Assembly (NCBI RefSeq): GCF_017982655.1
Contig: NZ_JABXYX010000026.1
Span: 18,815 to 82,814, forward strand
Length of the DNA stretch: 64,000 bases
Direction: 5' to 3'
Source: Brasilonema sp. CT11
Lineage (GTDB): Bacteria > Cyanobacteriota > Cyanobacteriia > Cyanobacteriales > Nostocaceae
In this document: positions 55,328 to 64,000 of the stretch, piece after piece
How positions within the stretch are numbered: position 1 is the stretch's first letter
Layout: the number at the start of each line of letters is the position of its first letter
Made by a program: the position numbers and the translations under genes
Notes under the pieces: model-generated
Told to the model about the DNA's origin: nothing
What the model saw: the letters and a program-made list of their open reading frames with translations, nothing else
Database searches by the model: none

Positions 55328-56881
55328 TTAGTTAACTGACAATTGTAACCATTCGCCCACAATACGAGCTATTTTCCTGTTGACAAATTTCAAAGACTCA
55401 GGAGATAAATTCATATTTTTTTCTAGTTGCTTTTCAAAAGTTTGTATCAAACCTTGCTTTCTTTCTATCAACTTACTTGTTTGCTCGTATTCTGGTTGTT
55501 CATTGTGTATTAAATCAGTCAATATTAAAAATTCGTCTTCACTATAGTCTTGGTGAGTTAATTGCTCGAAATCTGCGTGTAATAAATGTTTACAGTGTGA
55601 CTGTAAACATTCATCTAACGACTCTTGAATTAGTTCTATATGTTTGTCATCATGCAAAGACATTTCGGGATTTAGTTGATGACACTGCTGAAGAAATTCT
55701 TTTAAGAAATTTCTACTATATTTTCCCAACTGACGAGCCACTTGATACTGTTTTTGTAATTCTGGATATTTGTGCTTTAACACTGATGCTATCTCAGCTT
55801 GAGTTAAGTTTAATCCCAGCCAAAGTTTTAGCATTGTTTGACCAGTTTCTGGCATGGTTGTAAATATCTTAGAAACTAAAGATTCTATTTGCTCTGTTTC
55901 TTCTGTTTGGGTGATAGTATCCCAAGGAGTCGGCATGGAGTCAGAAATAATGTCATCATTTTCTAGAGTCAGAACACGTTTAGTACGATAGTCGCGCGCA
56001 GCCTGAATGCAAGTTGATAGCATTTCTTGAATTTTCTTAGAGTCAGCTAGTACGGTTGGCAAGTTTAACTGATTGTGTCGCTGATTGTAGTAGGAGGCAA
56101 TTTGAGTTAAATCTTCCTGACTAGGAGATTCTAAACTACGGCTACTTTGTCTTTTTTGAGGTTGACAAACTGCATTAAAACATTGTCTAGCTAAGCAGTA
56201 TGAATCAAGTTGGCTAGTGTTTATTCCTTTTGATGCTAAGGCTTCTTTTAATTCTTTGTTATTTAAATCCTTCAACAAGCCATAATCAGAAAACTTTTCT
56301 CGCTTCGCTTCTACATCTTGAGTATAAATTGTATTGGCAATGAAACGGCAAAGTGCAGTTTTCGCATAGCTTTCCAAGTTACTGTTTTGATATTCTAATT
56401 TAAAACTACGGAAGAGTTTGGCTGGTTGACTAACAAATAAATTACCGATTTGAAATAAATCTTCCAATGAATATTTATAATTAAATATTGGAAGCTTTTT
56501 TTGTATTTTTTGTGCTGCCCAATAACAAGCTTCTTGTAAGTAGGCTGACAGATGCTTTCCTGGTTTTAAATGCTCGCTTGTAGAGGAATGTTGAGTCGTG
56601 ACTGAATAATGTGTAGAGGATAATGTATAAACCAATTGTCTGTTATTTTTCTGTTCCTCGGTGTCTTCACTTTTCTCCTCTTGGTGGGATTTACTTTGTA
56701 AAAGACCTAAAAAGTAAAGTGCCCATAATTCTGCTGTCTTTTCTGGATGTGTTTGCACTTGTTGTTTGATATTACGTTCCAATTCAGGTTCTGTTATCCA
56801 TTTGTGTACGAGACTTTTTCTTGCACCTAAAAAGCTAAGAAATGTGGAAAACTTTTGTACTATAACTTGACGTTTATTCAT
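55328..56881 (-). CDS. Sigma-70-like protein
   Basis: 517 residues. A region 2-like segment is at about residues 138-188 (YSLEDLFQIGNLFVSQPAKL, then NSNLESYAKTALCRFIANTI), and a region 4-like helix-turn-helix at about 335-375 (TMLKLWLGLNLTQAEIASVL). The remaining N-terminal ~130 and C-terminal ~130 residues match no domain I know. Spacing between regions 2 and 4 is longer than in classic group 3 or ECF sigma factors, so it may be a diverged sigma factor or a sigma-derived regulator. It lies downstream of the CHAT-STAND-WD40 gene on the same strand, 475 bp away. Confidence 0.7.
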   Translation of the reverse strand: MNKRQVIVQKFSTFLSFLGARKSLVHKWITEPELERNIKQQVQTHPEKTAELWALYFLGLLQSKSHQEEKSEDTEEQKNNRQLVYTLSSTHYSVTTQHSSTSEHLKPGKHLSAYLQEACYWAAQKIQKKLPIFNYKYSLEDLFQIGNLFVSQPAKLFRSFKLEYQNSNLESYAKTALCRFIANTIYTQDVEAKREKFSDYGLLKDLNNKELKEALASKGINTSQLDSYCLARQCFNAVCQPQKRQSSRSLESPSQEDLTQIASYYNQRHNQLNLPTVLADSKKIQEMLSTCIQAARDYRTKRVLTLENDDIISDSMPTPWDTITQTEETEQIESLVSKIFTTMPETGQTMLKLWLGLNLTQAEIASVLKHKYPELQKQYQVARQLGKYSRNFLKEFLQQCHQLNPEMSLHDDKHIELIQESLDECLQSHCKHLLHADFEQLTHQDYSEDEFLILTDLIHNEQPEYEQTSKLIERKQGLIQTFEKQLEKNMNLSPESLKFVNRKIARIVGEWLQLSVN

Positions 56882-57356
56882 ATTTATGACTCACTAGAAA
56901 TTGCAGTTAATGCTGTATTAATACGCAATAGCAAAGCATTCACATGGGTGTGGGGTGTAAGGATCCACGCGCTATAGCGTAAGATTGAAACAAAAACGCC
57001 TTGCTTTATCGGGCTGCGCCACTTAAAGCAATTCTTTTTTTTACTGGGCTTTAAACCCACAGAAGACAGTTTTCTCCCCACACACCACACCCTGCACCCC
57101 GTTTTCGGGTAAAGCAAGAGATACGACCTACTTTTATATATAGGTATAACTAATGGTTTTTTATGCAGTTACTACTATCTTGTCTTTCTTGAAAAATTAC
57201 AAGTCTCTTAAATTATTAATAATTAATAAATTGCTATATATCTCTATCTTGAGTCAGAAAAATATGTAACTTTTGATAGAGGTAGGATAAAATCAAAAAC
57301 TTTAAAGACTTTAGTGATAAATGTTTGCTCTATAAATTTAGAAATCATCCAGTAAT
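56882..57356. other. Gap between sigma-like and CHAT-WD40 genes
   Basis: 56940-57120 holds a GC-richer segment with loosely inverted GGGTGTGGGGTGT / ACACACCACACCC parts and runs like GCTTTAAACC, similar to repeat relics; 57120-57356 is AT-rich and non-coding. A 77-codon frame across the first part is rejected as repeat-derived. Confidence 0.4.
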
Positions 57357-60300
57357 TTATTGACTCATATCGCAAATATGGCGATCGCTCTGACTCACAT
57401 GCGGATTAGTTTTCAGATAATCTCGCACCCAGTCGCAACCATACGCTAGTATCTTATTTAGATCGACAACACGATCTAATTTCCACAGAATCACTGTTTT
57501 GTCCTCACTTGCCGAGGCGAGAGTTTTACTGTCAGGACTGAAAGCAACTCCCCAAACTCTACCACTATGCCCATTGAGAGTAGCCAGTAAAACAGGTAAC
57601 TTGCCTGCTTCCACGCTCCACAGTTTGACGGTTTTGTCTGCACTCGCCGAAGCTAAAATTTTACCGTCAGGACTGAAAGCCACTCCAAAGACTATAGATT
57701 GATGTCCTCCAAGAGTGGTCAGCAAAGTGCCGTCTCGCTTCCAAAGTTTAACCGTCTTATCTTCACTACCGGTGGCGATTATATTGCCGTCAGGACTGAA
57801 AGCAACTCCCCAAACCGCAGCTTTGTGTCCCTTAAGAGTCGTCAGTTCGGTGCCCCTTCGGGGTTCGTCAGTCGCCTGCGGAGGGATACCCTTCTGCAGC
57901 GCTGACTCACCGTCTCGCTTCCAGAGCTTGACTGTCATGTCTGAACTAGCTGAGGCGATTGTATTGCCGTCAGGACTTATTGCAACATCCCAAATCGAAT
58001 CTTGATGCCCCTTAAGAGTCGTAAGTTTGGTGCCGTTTTTGTTCCACAATTTGACTGTTTTGTCCCAACCTGCCGAAGCGATAGTCTTCCCGTCGCGGCT
58101 AAAAGCAACTCCCCAAACCGCAGCTTTGTGTCCTTTAAGAGTTTTCAGTAAGGTGCCGTTTTTGTTCCACAGTTTGACTGTGCTGTCCGAACCCGCCGAG
58201 GCGAGCGTACTACCGTCGGGACTGAAAACTACTGCGTAAACTGGTGCTTTGTGGTCAAGCGTAACGGGTAACGTGCTATCCTGAGTCCAGAGTTTGATGG
58301 TTCCATCGTCACTCGCCGAGGCAACCATCTTACCGTTAGGACTAATGGCAACTCCGATAACCGGAGCGTTATGACCTTGGAGGGTAGTTAGCAATGCGCT
58401 ATCTAGTTTCCAGAATTTGATAGTCATATCCCCACTTACTGAGGCTAAAGTTTTGCTGTCAGGGCTAAAAGTGACTCCCCAAATTCTATCGCTATGTCCA
58501 TTAAGTGTAGTCAACAAGGTGCCATCCTTGTTCCAGAGCTTGACAGTATTGTCCCAACTTGCCGAAGCTAAAGTCTTACCGTCAGGGCTGAAAGCAACTC
58601 CCGAAACGGGAGCTTGATGCCCCTCCAAAGTTTTCAGCAACTTGCCGTCCTTGTTCCACAGTTTGACAGTATTGTCTGCACTCGCCGAGGCAATTGTGTT
58701 TCCATCGGGGCTGAAAGCAACATCCCAAACTGTATCGTTATGCCGAGCAACCGTGGTTAAGAACGTGCCGTCCCGCTTCCATAGTTTGACGGTCTTGTCT
58801 TTACTAGCCGAGGCAATCATATTCCCGTCGCGGCTGAAAACAACTGCCTTGACCTCATCTTGATGTTTCTTGAGAGTCGTCAGTAAGACAGGCACTTTTC
58901 CTGATACTCTCCACAATTTCACACTATGATCCTCACTTGCTGAAGCGAGAGTTTTACCGTCAGGGCTGAAAGCAACTTTGTTAACCGCAGCATTGTGTCC
59001 CTCAAGAGTACCCAACAACGTGCCGTCTCGTTTCCACAGCTTAATGGTCTTATCTTCACTCGCTGAAGCTAGAGTTTGACCGTCGGGGCTGAAAGCCACA
59101 TCTAACACCCCAGCTTTGTGTCCCTCAAGGGTAGTCAGCAACGTACCGTCACGCTTCCAAAGTTTGACAGTTTTATCGTTACTGGTTGAGGCGAGCATGT
59201 TACCATCTGGGCTGAAAACTGCGCTCTTAACTTCACCGCTATGTCCTTCCAAACGATTGTACTCAACAGCTCCATAAACTGCTCGGCGTAGCGCTGATTC
59301 AGCAATTAGCTGGGTGGCTGCATCTGTCCCACCTAATTTTTGCAGCTCTCGCTTCGCCCTGATTGCTTCTTTGAGCGCATCCAACTTTTGATTTGAGGCA
59401 AACAGCGCTTCGGAAGATTCATCGATCGCTTGAATCTGACTAATGACCGAATTGTGCCATTGCCACCAAGCAACAACAGCCAAAGTCGAAGTAACTATTA
59501 AGCCACTCACTAGCCCATATATAATAAATCTGCGCCTGCGCTTTTGCGTCTGTTTCTCCCACTCCTGAAGTACCAAAGAACGCTTGATGAAATTTCTCTC
59601 CCTGGAACTCAGTTCCTCCACGCGTTTGTGCTGCCAGTGTTGAGCATCCGCCAGAGGCTTTCCTCGCAACAAAGCTCCATTATCAAAACTACTACTCTCC
59701 CACTGATGGATGGCTACCCGCAATGGCTCTTGCCAAAGGCGAAACTCGGACGCCAGTAGCAGCCAATTCTCCAAGCGTCCCCAGGAACGAACTAACGCTT
59801 CATGGACGATTTCCACCGTTTCTTCACCTGATAATTCATTACGGTTTGTTACTAACACACGAGCGTCCGCAAGTTGCGTTACCAAATCCCAGTTTTCGCT
59901 TCCTACCTCATCACTCGTCGCCAATCGTCGGTTGAAGTCTGTTCCTGTCCCCGGTTGCACCAACTGAATAAATACCCGCTGCACCAAAAGCTTTTGCTTG
60001 TGAGTTACTTGAGCATAAACCGCTTCAGCGTGATTCGCTAAAGCTTGCTCAACACCACCGATTTCGTTGTAAGCAGCATGAGTCAACCAACCACAGAGTT
60101 GTTTTGACCACAATTGCGTGAGGGCAAACTCCAGTAACGGTAAACGTCCGGGGTATCCTAATGCATCATTAATGAGTAGATTTGTCAATCCCTCCTCTAG
60201 TCTGACTTGCATTTGTGCCGCTGGTTTTTCGATCGCTGATCGCAATTGCTCACGGCTCATTGGACCAAGGTTATAAACTGCCCCCTGTAAAGCATCGCTG

Positions 60301-62144
60301 AAGTGACGGTCAGAAACAGCATGTCCGTAAAAGTCGGCGCGCAGTGTTAAAACCAGGGTAAACGCTGGAGCGTTTCTACACGCATTGAGCAGTCCATCTA
60401 AGAAAGACTGACGTTGTGATTCTGGGCTTATAGTATAAAGTTCTTCAAATTGGTCAGCTATTAGTATTAGACGGCTGCAACTTGATTGCTGCACTAAGTT
60501 TTTGATGATTTTAGTTAAAGCTTGGTGATCTTGCTGAAGTGCGTTCGCTACTTCTAGTTCAATTTGGCGACGGGCATTTGATTTTAGATTTTGGATTTCC
60601 CTGCCAGAAGCCGCTTGCGCGTTTATGGATTTTGGATTGTTTACTTGCTCGTGTGATTCAAAGTGCAATAAAGGTGCTAAAGCTACTGCCAACGCAGCAA
60701 TTGGATTATGCCCCGGACGAAAACAGATAATATGTGGGGCAGGGGATTTTGTCGGGAATATAACAGATGAGTTATCTGTTGGATTCACTTTCAAATTATC
60801 CGTTACATTCGTAAATTCCTCCGACGCTCGTAGCGCTGGAATCAAGCCAGCAAAAACAACACTCGACTTACCGCTTCCAGAAGCACCAACCACAGCCACC
60901 AATGGCTTAGTTTTTACTGCCAAAACCAAATCCTGGGTAAATTTTTCTCGCCCAAAGTATAGATGTGCATCCTCTTGCCCAAAAGCAAATAAACCGCGAT
61001 ATGGACTTGGGGGCATTCCCCCCAAAGTCAGCCAAGTTGGGGCTTCTACTGATGGATTTTGGCAAATCACAGGTAACCAAGATGCACCAGGAAACTCCGA
61101 TTCTACCCCTTGCAACTTCCGGCGCGCTTGCTGTACTGCTAAATATAAAGATAGTCTACGAGCTGCGAAAGCTTCGAGAAAATACAGAAAAAAATCCTGC
61201 GCCACACGATTCGGCACAGGCTCTCGCATGACAATGACTGTGGGAATATTTAATTTCTCCAATGCTACAGCTAGTCCCAACCCATCACAGGAGTTAAAAA
61301 GTGCCAATTTTAAACCATTTCCTATCGCCGCTAGCAACGCTTGGTTTAACTCTTCAATCGTCAAGCTATCATTTGTAGGGTTCTCGTTGATATAAATCCG
61401 CCCTGTTTCATTTTCTGTTTGACTGTGACCTGCAAAAAATAAAATATCCCAGCCGTCCGAATTCCAAAGCTGGGCGTTTAGTTCTTGACGTGATGGGTTA
61501 ACGAGAAAAACAGTTTGGGTATCCGCTAAGCTGTTGAGAAATTGACTTTCTGTTTCTAAATCAATACCAAAGCTATTACCCAAAACCCCTAAAATTCTAA
61601 CTTTCCCACTTTGGTCTTTTGGAGTGTTAACTAGAGTACGTTTGTACTCCGGTCGAGACAGCGCCATTTCAGCTTTAGGAAAATCTGTAAAGAAATTCCA
61701 GCGATGCCAAGGTAATCGCCGCAGCATTATATCACCAGTTTCAATGATGACTCGAATTTCTTCTGCTGTTGTTAGTCGCGATCGCAATTGTTGGTCAATA
61801 TCAAGAAACTCCCTCGACCGGAACCACTCATTAATTCCTGCTTGTAATTTTTCGGATAACTCATCGAAGCTGACAACAGAAACGTTAGTTATATCACCTT
61901 CCTCAATCTCTATCTCTGGAGAGTTGTCTTTTGCTGGTGGCGAAAGTAGCTGTTGGTGGGCGTAGAGATGCTGATAAAGTGACTGCCAATTTTTATACAA
62001 TTCAATTAAAGAAGCTGCTGGAGGTAAACTGCCAATGAATTGCTCTGGTAGAAGGTGTTCTTCAGACCAAATTTGAGCAGTTACTCTTGGAAATCCACTC
62101 AGGTAATCACCGCTTCCCAGATTAATCACTACTGATTTACTCAT
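57357..62144 (-). CDS. CHAT - STAND NTPase - WD40 signalling protein
   Basis: 1595 residues. Order: N-terminal region; CHAT protease domain (~170-370) with catalytic His near 238 (ILFFAGHSQTENE) and Cys near 284 (LALFNSCDGLGLAVALEK); a STAND-type NTPase (~385-800) introduced by SPYRGLFAFGQEDAHLYFGR, with Walker A VGASGSGKSSVVF and Walker B LILIADQFEELY; one membrane helix near 875-895 (IIYGLVSGLIVTSTLAVVAW); a short helical linker; then 14 WD40 repeats (~960-1570), enough for two seven-bladed propellers. A repeat insert adds ESALQKGIPPQATDEPRRG to repeat 11. STAND proteins use WD40 parts to sense and the NTPase to oligomerise; the CHAT is the expected effector. Co-transcribed with DUF1822, 72 bp upstream. 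Confidence 0.95.
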   Translation of the reverse strand: MSKSVVINLGSGDYLSGFPRVTAQIWSEEHLLPEQFIGSLPPAASLIELYKNWQSLYQHLYAHQQLLSPPAKDNSPEIEIEEGDITNVSVVSFDELSEKLQAGINEWFRSREFLDIDQQLRSRLTTAEEIRVIIETGDIMLRRLPWHRWNFFTDFPKAEMALSRPEYKRTLVNTPKDQSGKVRILGVLGNSFGIDLETESQFLNSLADTQTVFLVNPSRQELNAQLWNSDGWDILFFAGHSQTENETGRIYINENPTNDSLTIEELNQALLAAIGNGLKLALFNSCDGLGLAVALEKLNIPTVIVMREPVPNRVAQDFFLYFLEAFAARRLSLYLAVQQARRKLQGVESEFPGASWLPVICQNPSVEAPTWLTLGGMPPSPYRGLFAFGQEDAHLYFGREKFTQDLVLAVKTKPLVAVVGASGSGKSSVVFAGLIPALRASEEFTNVTDNLKVNPTDNSSVIFPTKSPAPHIICFRPGHNPIAALAVALAPLLHFESHEQVNNPKSINAQAASGREIQNLKSNARRQIELEVANALQQDHQALTKIIKNLVQQSSCSRLILIADQFEELYTISPESQRQSFLDGLLNACRNAPAFTLVLTLRADFYGHAVSDRHFSDALQGAVYNLGPMSREQLRSAIEKPAAQMQVRLEEGLTNLLINDALGYPGRLPLLEFALTQLWSKQLCGWLTHAAYNEIGGVEQALANHAEAVYAQVTHKQKLLVQRVFIQLVQPGTGTDFNRRLATSDEVGSENWDLVTQLADARVLVTNRNELSGEETVEIVHEALVRSWGRLENWLLLASEFRLWQEPLRVAIHQWESSSFDNGALLRGKPLADAQHWQHKRVEELSSRERNFIKRSLVLQEWEKQTQKRRRRFIIYGLVSGLIVTSTLAVVAWWQWHNSVISQIQAIDESSEALFASNQKLDALKEAIRAKRELQKLGGTDAATQLIAESALRRAVYGAVEYNRLEGHSGEVKSAVFSPDGNMLASTSNDKTVKLWKRDGTLLTTLEGHKAGVLDVAFSPDGQTLASASEDKTIKLWKRDGTLLGTLEGHNAAVNKVAFSPDGKTLASASEDHSVKLWRVSGKVPVLLTTLKKHQDEVKAVVFSRDGNMIASASKDKTVKLWKRDGTFLTTVARHNDTVWDVAFSPDGNTIASASADNTVKLWNKDGKLLKTLEGHQAPVSGVAFSPDGKTLASASWDNTVKLWNKDGTLLTTLNGHSDRIWGVTFSPDSKTLASVSGDMTIKFWKLDSALLTTLQGHNAPVIGVAISPNGKMVASASDDGTIKLWTQDSTLPVTLDHKAPVYAVVFSPDGSTLASAGSDSTVKLWNKNGTLLKTLKGHKAAVWGVAFSRDGKTIASAGWDKTVKLWNKNGTKLTTLKGHQDSIWDVAISPDGNTIASASSDMTVKLWKRDGESALQKGIPPQATDEPRRGTELTTLKGHKAAVWGVAFSPDGNIIATGSEDKTVKLWKRDGTLLTTLGGHQSIVFGVAFSPDGKILASASADKTVKLWSVEAGKLPVLLATLNGHSGRVWGVAFSPDSKTLASASEDKTVILWKLDRVVDLNKILAYGCDWVRDYLKTNPHVSQSDRHICDMSQ
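57855..57911. repeat. 57-bp repeat inserted in WD40 blade 11
   Basis: Other blades read ...GTGCC-GTCTCGCTTCC... at this site; here exactly 57 extra bases (19 codons) separate the two halves. The insert (CGGAGGGATACCCTTCTGCA within it) matches the intergenic repeat at 41902-41956 in the same orientation. It keeps the frame. Confidence 0.85.
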
Positions 62145-62216
62145 TTGTTAGGGGTTAAGACAGTGTCATCAATGCTACATTTTTCTTTCAATTTGTCGTG
62201 TCTATTTTATCGCAAT

Positions 62217-63455
62217 CTATCCATCAATTTCCTCCAGCACAAAATTTTCTTTGATACTGACATCGGCCAAAGAAATTTTGATACTAAACCTCGTACCTTG
62301 TGAAGGTTTAAATCTTTTAAGTTGAATATAGTTATCGTAACTGCGCGAGCAGACTTCTTGAAGTACCGTTCCCGAGTCACTGAGCAAAACCAATTTCATA
62401 TTAGCTGGCAGGTAATTTTCTCCAGTCGTTGGACATAACCGCGCACGAATACATACTTTTTCATCAGCTTCCCGATTTAAACCAACCAGTAGCACCACTG
62501 ATTTTTCCCTCAGTTGCATTCCGAGATCAATTAACTTAACACCTTTAATCTTAATCTCCGAGTCAAACAGAGAATTACTGCGGAAATTAAAGGCGAAATC
62601 TCTTTGTTCTAGAACAAAGAGTGCATCTAAAGACTGCCATCCTGCTGTAAAAATATTTTGGAACCAAAGGCTTAAATTACTACCAATTACAACTGGGCTA
62701 GATTCCACTATTTTTTTGTTGCAGTTTTCTATCCGGAGGTGATACAGTTGCTGTCGATATTCATCTGATGCTAGTATTGCTGCCCACTCTGGGAATGGCA
62801 CATCTAGACGAGGTGAATAAGATGTTGTATGACTAAGTTGTTCTAATAATTTTTCGACTTGACTAGGTAACAAACTGGGCAATAATTGAACTTCTGGTTT
62901 CTGAGGAGGACAAAACTCCTGTGCTACCCACATTACGTTTAAGTTTGGAATTAAATCTTCGGCATCCAAGCAGTAACTTCGGCTGCTCACCTCATATCTT
63001 GCTTGTTCGCGTATTTGTGTCCTCGTAGCGTATCCCCACACCCGTAACCAACACTCTTCTAAGTTTAACTGTACAGCCAAATAATAATCAGGTGCCCAGT
63101 TTGTAATATCAACCCATTCTTGAGGAATGCAAAATTCGGATAAATTACTTTTCTCATCAGGAATTAAGACAATACGAGTTTCACCAAAAGTTATAACTGA
63201 TCCATTGACAACTTCCCAAATCGATAAATCAGCTTCCTCACACCGTTGAAAATCCACCTTGTCAAATTCATCTTGAAAACAAGCCAGAAAACTATTTAGA
63301 CAAAGAGTATTTAGATAAGCATTCCAGCGCGCGGCTGCATTAGAATATAGTTGTTTGCTTACAAGTTGCCATCTGTATTCCTGCTCCTGTTCAGGAATTT
63401 CTAACCATAGCTGATTTGGGAAAATAGCCATTAGATCATTTGAAGTAAATACCAT
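62217..63455 (-). CDS. DUF1822 family protein
   Basis: 412 residues. The N-terminal half fits DUF1822, a family found mostly in cyanobacteria: QLWLEIPEQEQEYRWQLVSK, ARWNAYLNTLCLNSFLACFQ, WEVVNGSVITFGETRIVLIP, VDITNWAPDYYLAVQLNLEE, WLRVWGYATRTQIREQARYE. The C-terminal half (residues ~290-412) is a beta-rich domain (KGVKLIDLGMQLREKSVVLL, ENYLPANMKLVLLSDSGTVL). No catalytic motif or membrane segment is seen. The gene ends 72 bp before the CHAT-STAND-WD40 gene, so the pair is likely an operon; DUF1822 may modulate the CHAT protein (inference). Confidence 0.88.
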   Translation of the reverse strand: MVFTSNDLMAIFPNQLWLEIPEQEQEYRWQLVSKQLYSNAAARWNAYLNTLCLNSFLACFQDEFDKVDFQRCEEADLSIWEVVNGSVITFGETRIVLIPDEKSNLSEFCIPQEWVDITNWAPDYYLAVQLNLEECWLRVWGYATRTQIREQARYEVSSRSYCLDAEDLIPNLNVMWVAQEFCPPQKPEVQLLPSLLPSQVEKLLEQLSHTTSYSPRLDVPFPEWAAILASDEYRQQLYHLRIENCNKKIVESSPVVIGSNLSLWFQNIFTAGWQSLDALFVLEQRDFAFNFRSNSLFDSEIKIKGVKLIDLGMQLREKSVVLLVGLNREADEKVCIRARLCPTTGENYLPANMKLVLLSDSGTVLQEVCSRSYDNYIQLKRFKPSQGTRFSIKISLADVSIKENFVLEEIDG

Positions 63456-63892
63456 TGTTGACTATCCTTAATTGTCGATTTCTTAGTGGCCTGAATAATT
63501 TTCTCCTTTTTTAGGAATCATTCATATTACCGATTTCGAGTCGTAGTAGGGCATTATTTGTCTGCCAAAGTTTTTAAATATTTTTACTCAGTGACAGAAG
63601 TGAATATTGAGCGCTTTTTATAAAACTTTTTTACTACAAAATGACGTGCGTAATGTGTTTTACGCATTTAAAAATCGTGTTATTTGAAACGTTGGGTTCC
63701 GCTTTGCTCGATTTAACCTACAAAAATAAATTTTATTACAAATAATCATCATTATATACAATTTGTGCATAACTCATCCATGTTCGTTTTGAAACAAAAT
63801 TGTCTGCATGATAGTGCCTACTTATTTATGGGTGCTAAAGGCAGATGATTATGCAGTTTTTTTGGATTAATTTTATAGAACCCATTTGACAT
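63456..63892. other. Upstream region of DUF1822, AT-rich
   Basis: No gene is supported. It probably holds the promoter of the DUF1822-CHAT operon. Part of it near 63830-63892 is expected to be the end of the insertion sequence whose transposase reaches into the window, but its inverted repeat cannot be fixed without the other end. Confidence 0.35.
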
Positions 63893-64000
63893 CTAACAAG
63901 AGGCTGCAAGCCTCTTAATCATTAACCTGATGAAGCAGAGGTTGAGTTTGGCCGTAGCACCAGCCAGGGTTCGTTCAAAGTTCTTAACCAGAATTTTACA
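63893..64000 (-). mobile_element. C-terminal part of an IS transposase (IS5-like)
   Basis: On the minus strand the frame runs from the window edge to a TAG at 63893-63895 and encodes LVKNFERTLAGATAKLNLCF followed by IRLMIKRLAASC. The NFERTLxxAxxKxNLCFIRLMxKRLA ending is typical of IS5-group transposases common in cyanobacteria. The rest of the gene is beyond the window. This puts an IS immediately upstream of the DUF1822-CHAT operon. Confidence 0.7.

Noticed and set aside
57500..58870. Several plus-strand frames with repeated Leu/Ser/Pro-rich peptides
   Set aside because: They are antisense readings of the WD40 repeats; their periodicity comes from the blades.
57480..59270. Regular ~120-bp periodicity that could suggest a CRISPR or satellite array
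   Set aside because: The period equals one WD40 blade and the minus strand is a continuous coding frame.
1..64000. tRNA, rRNA, riboswitch or CRISPR loci
   Set aside because: None was recognised by eye on either strand; a covariance-model search would be needed to exclude small RNAs.

Overview
The window comes from a filamentous, probably heterocyst-forming, cyanobacterium (inferred). The signs are frequent GCGATCGC (HIP1) octamers, a pcxA proton-extrusion gene, an SLH/OprB-type porin, a CHASE2 sensor kinase, DUF928 and DUF1822 proteins, large WD40 and CHAT proteins, and many short palindromic repeats between genes. It looks chromosomal, although it carries one plasmid-type replication gene.

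Layout. 1-5.7 kb: the end of an MFS exporter, an outer-membrane porin and a FAD-dependent aromatic hydroxylase. 6.5-8.3 kb: a frameshifted secreted-protein gene, then an HpcH/HpaI-type aldolase gene lying between two ~140-bp copies of the trpB 3' end plus terminator. 8.2-17.6 kb: a co-directional accessory aromatic cluster (lipoxygenase, DAHP synthase, fused TrpE-TrpG, TrpC, TrpA, TrpB) that lacks trpD and trpF. 18-25 kb: msrA, a PEP-CTERM-like secreted protein, an SF1 helicase-like protein, pcxA and mltA. 26-30.5 kb: a PIN-domain gene, five small secreted proteins on the minus strand (two share a Gln-Asn-Gly repeat) and a divergent XRE regulator. 30.5-37.5 kb: a polysaccharide deacetylase, a protease fragment, a class-A-beta-lactamase-like serine hydrolase, a CyRepA1-type replication protein and an unknown coiled-coil protein.

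38-51 kb is an export and signalling island. Two small double-glycine leader peptides precede a C39-peptidase ABC transporter and an HlyD adaptor, closed by a strong terminator. Next come a degenerate kinase-like membrane protein, a NarL/LuxR-like response regulator, a CHASE2 histidine kinase, a DUF928 secreted protein and a convergent TPR-CHAT protein. RNase Z and a Wzc-like polysaccharide co-polymerase follow.

55-63.5 kb is a second CHAT module on the minus strand: DUF1822, a 1595-residue CHAT/STAND NTPase/14xWD40 protein and a sigma-70-like protein. The window ends in the C-terminus of an IS transposase.

A recurring theme is repeat DNA entering genes. A 35-bp palindromic repeat is read in the same frame in both MltA and the serine hydrolase. 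A 57-bp intergenic-type repeat sits inside a WD40 blade. A purine/pyrimidine tract interrupts the CyRepA1 helicase. The terminal inverted repeat of a MITE-like element supplies the lipoxygenase stop codon.
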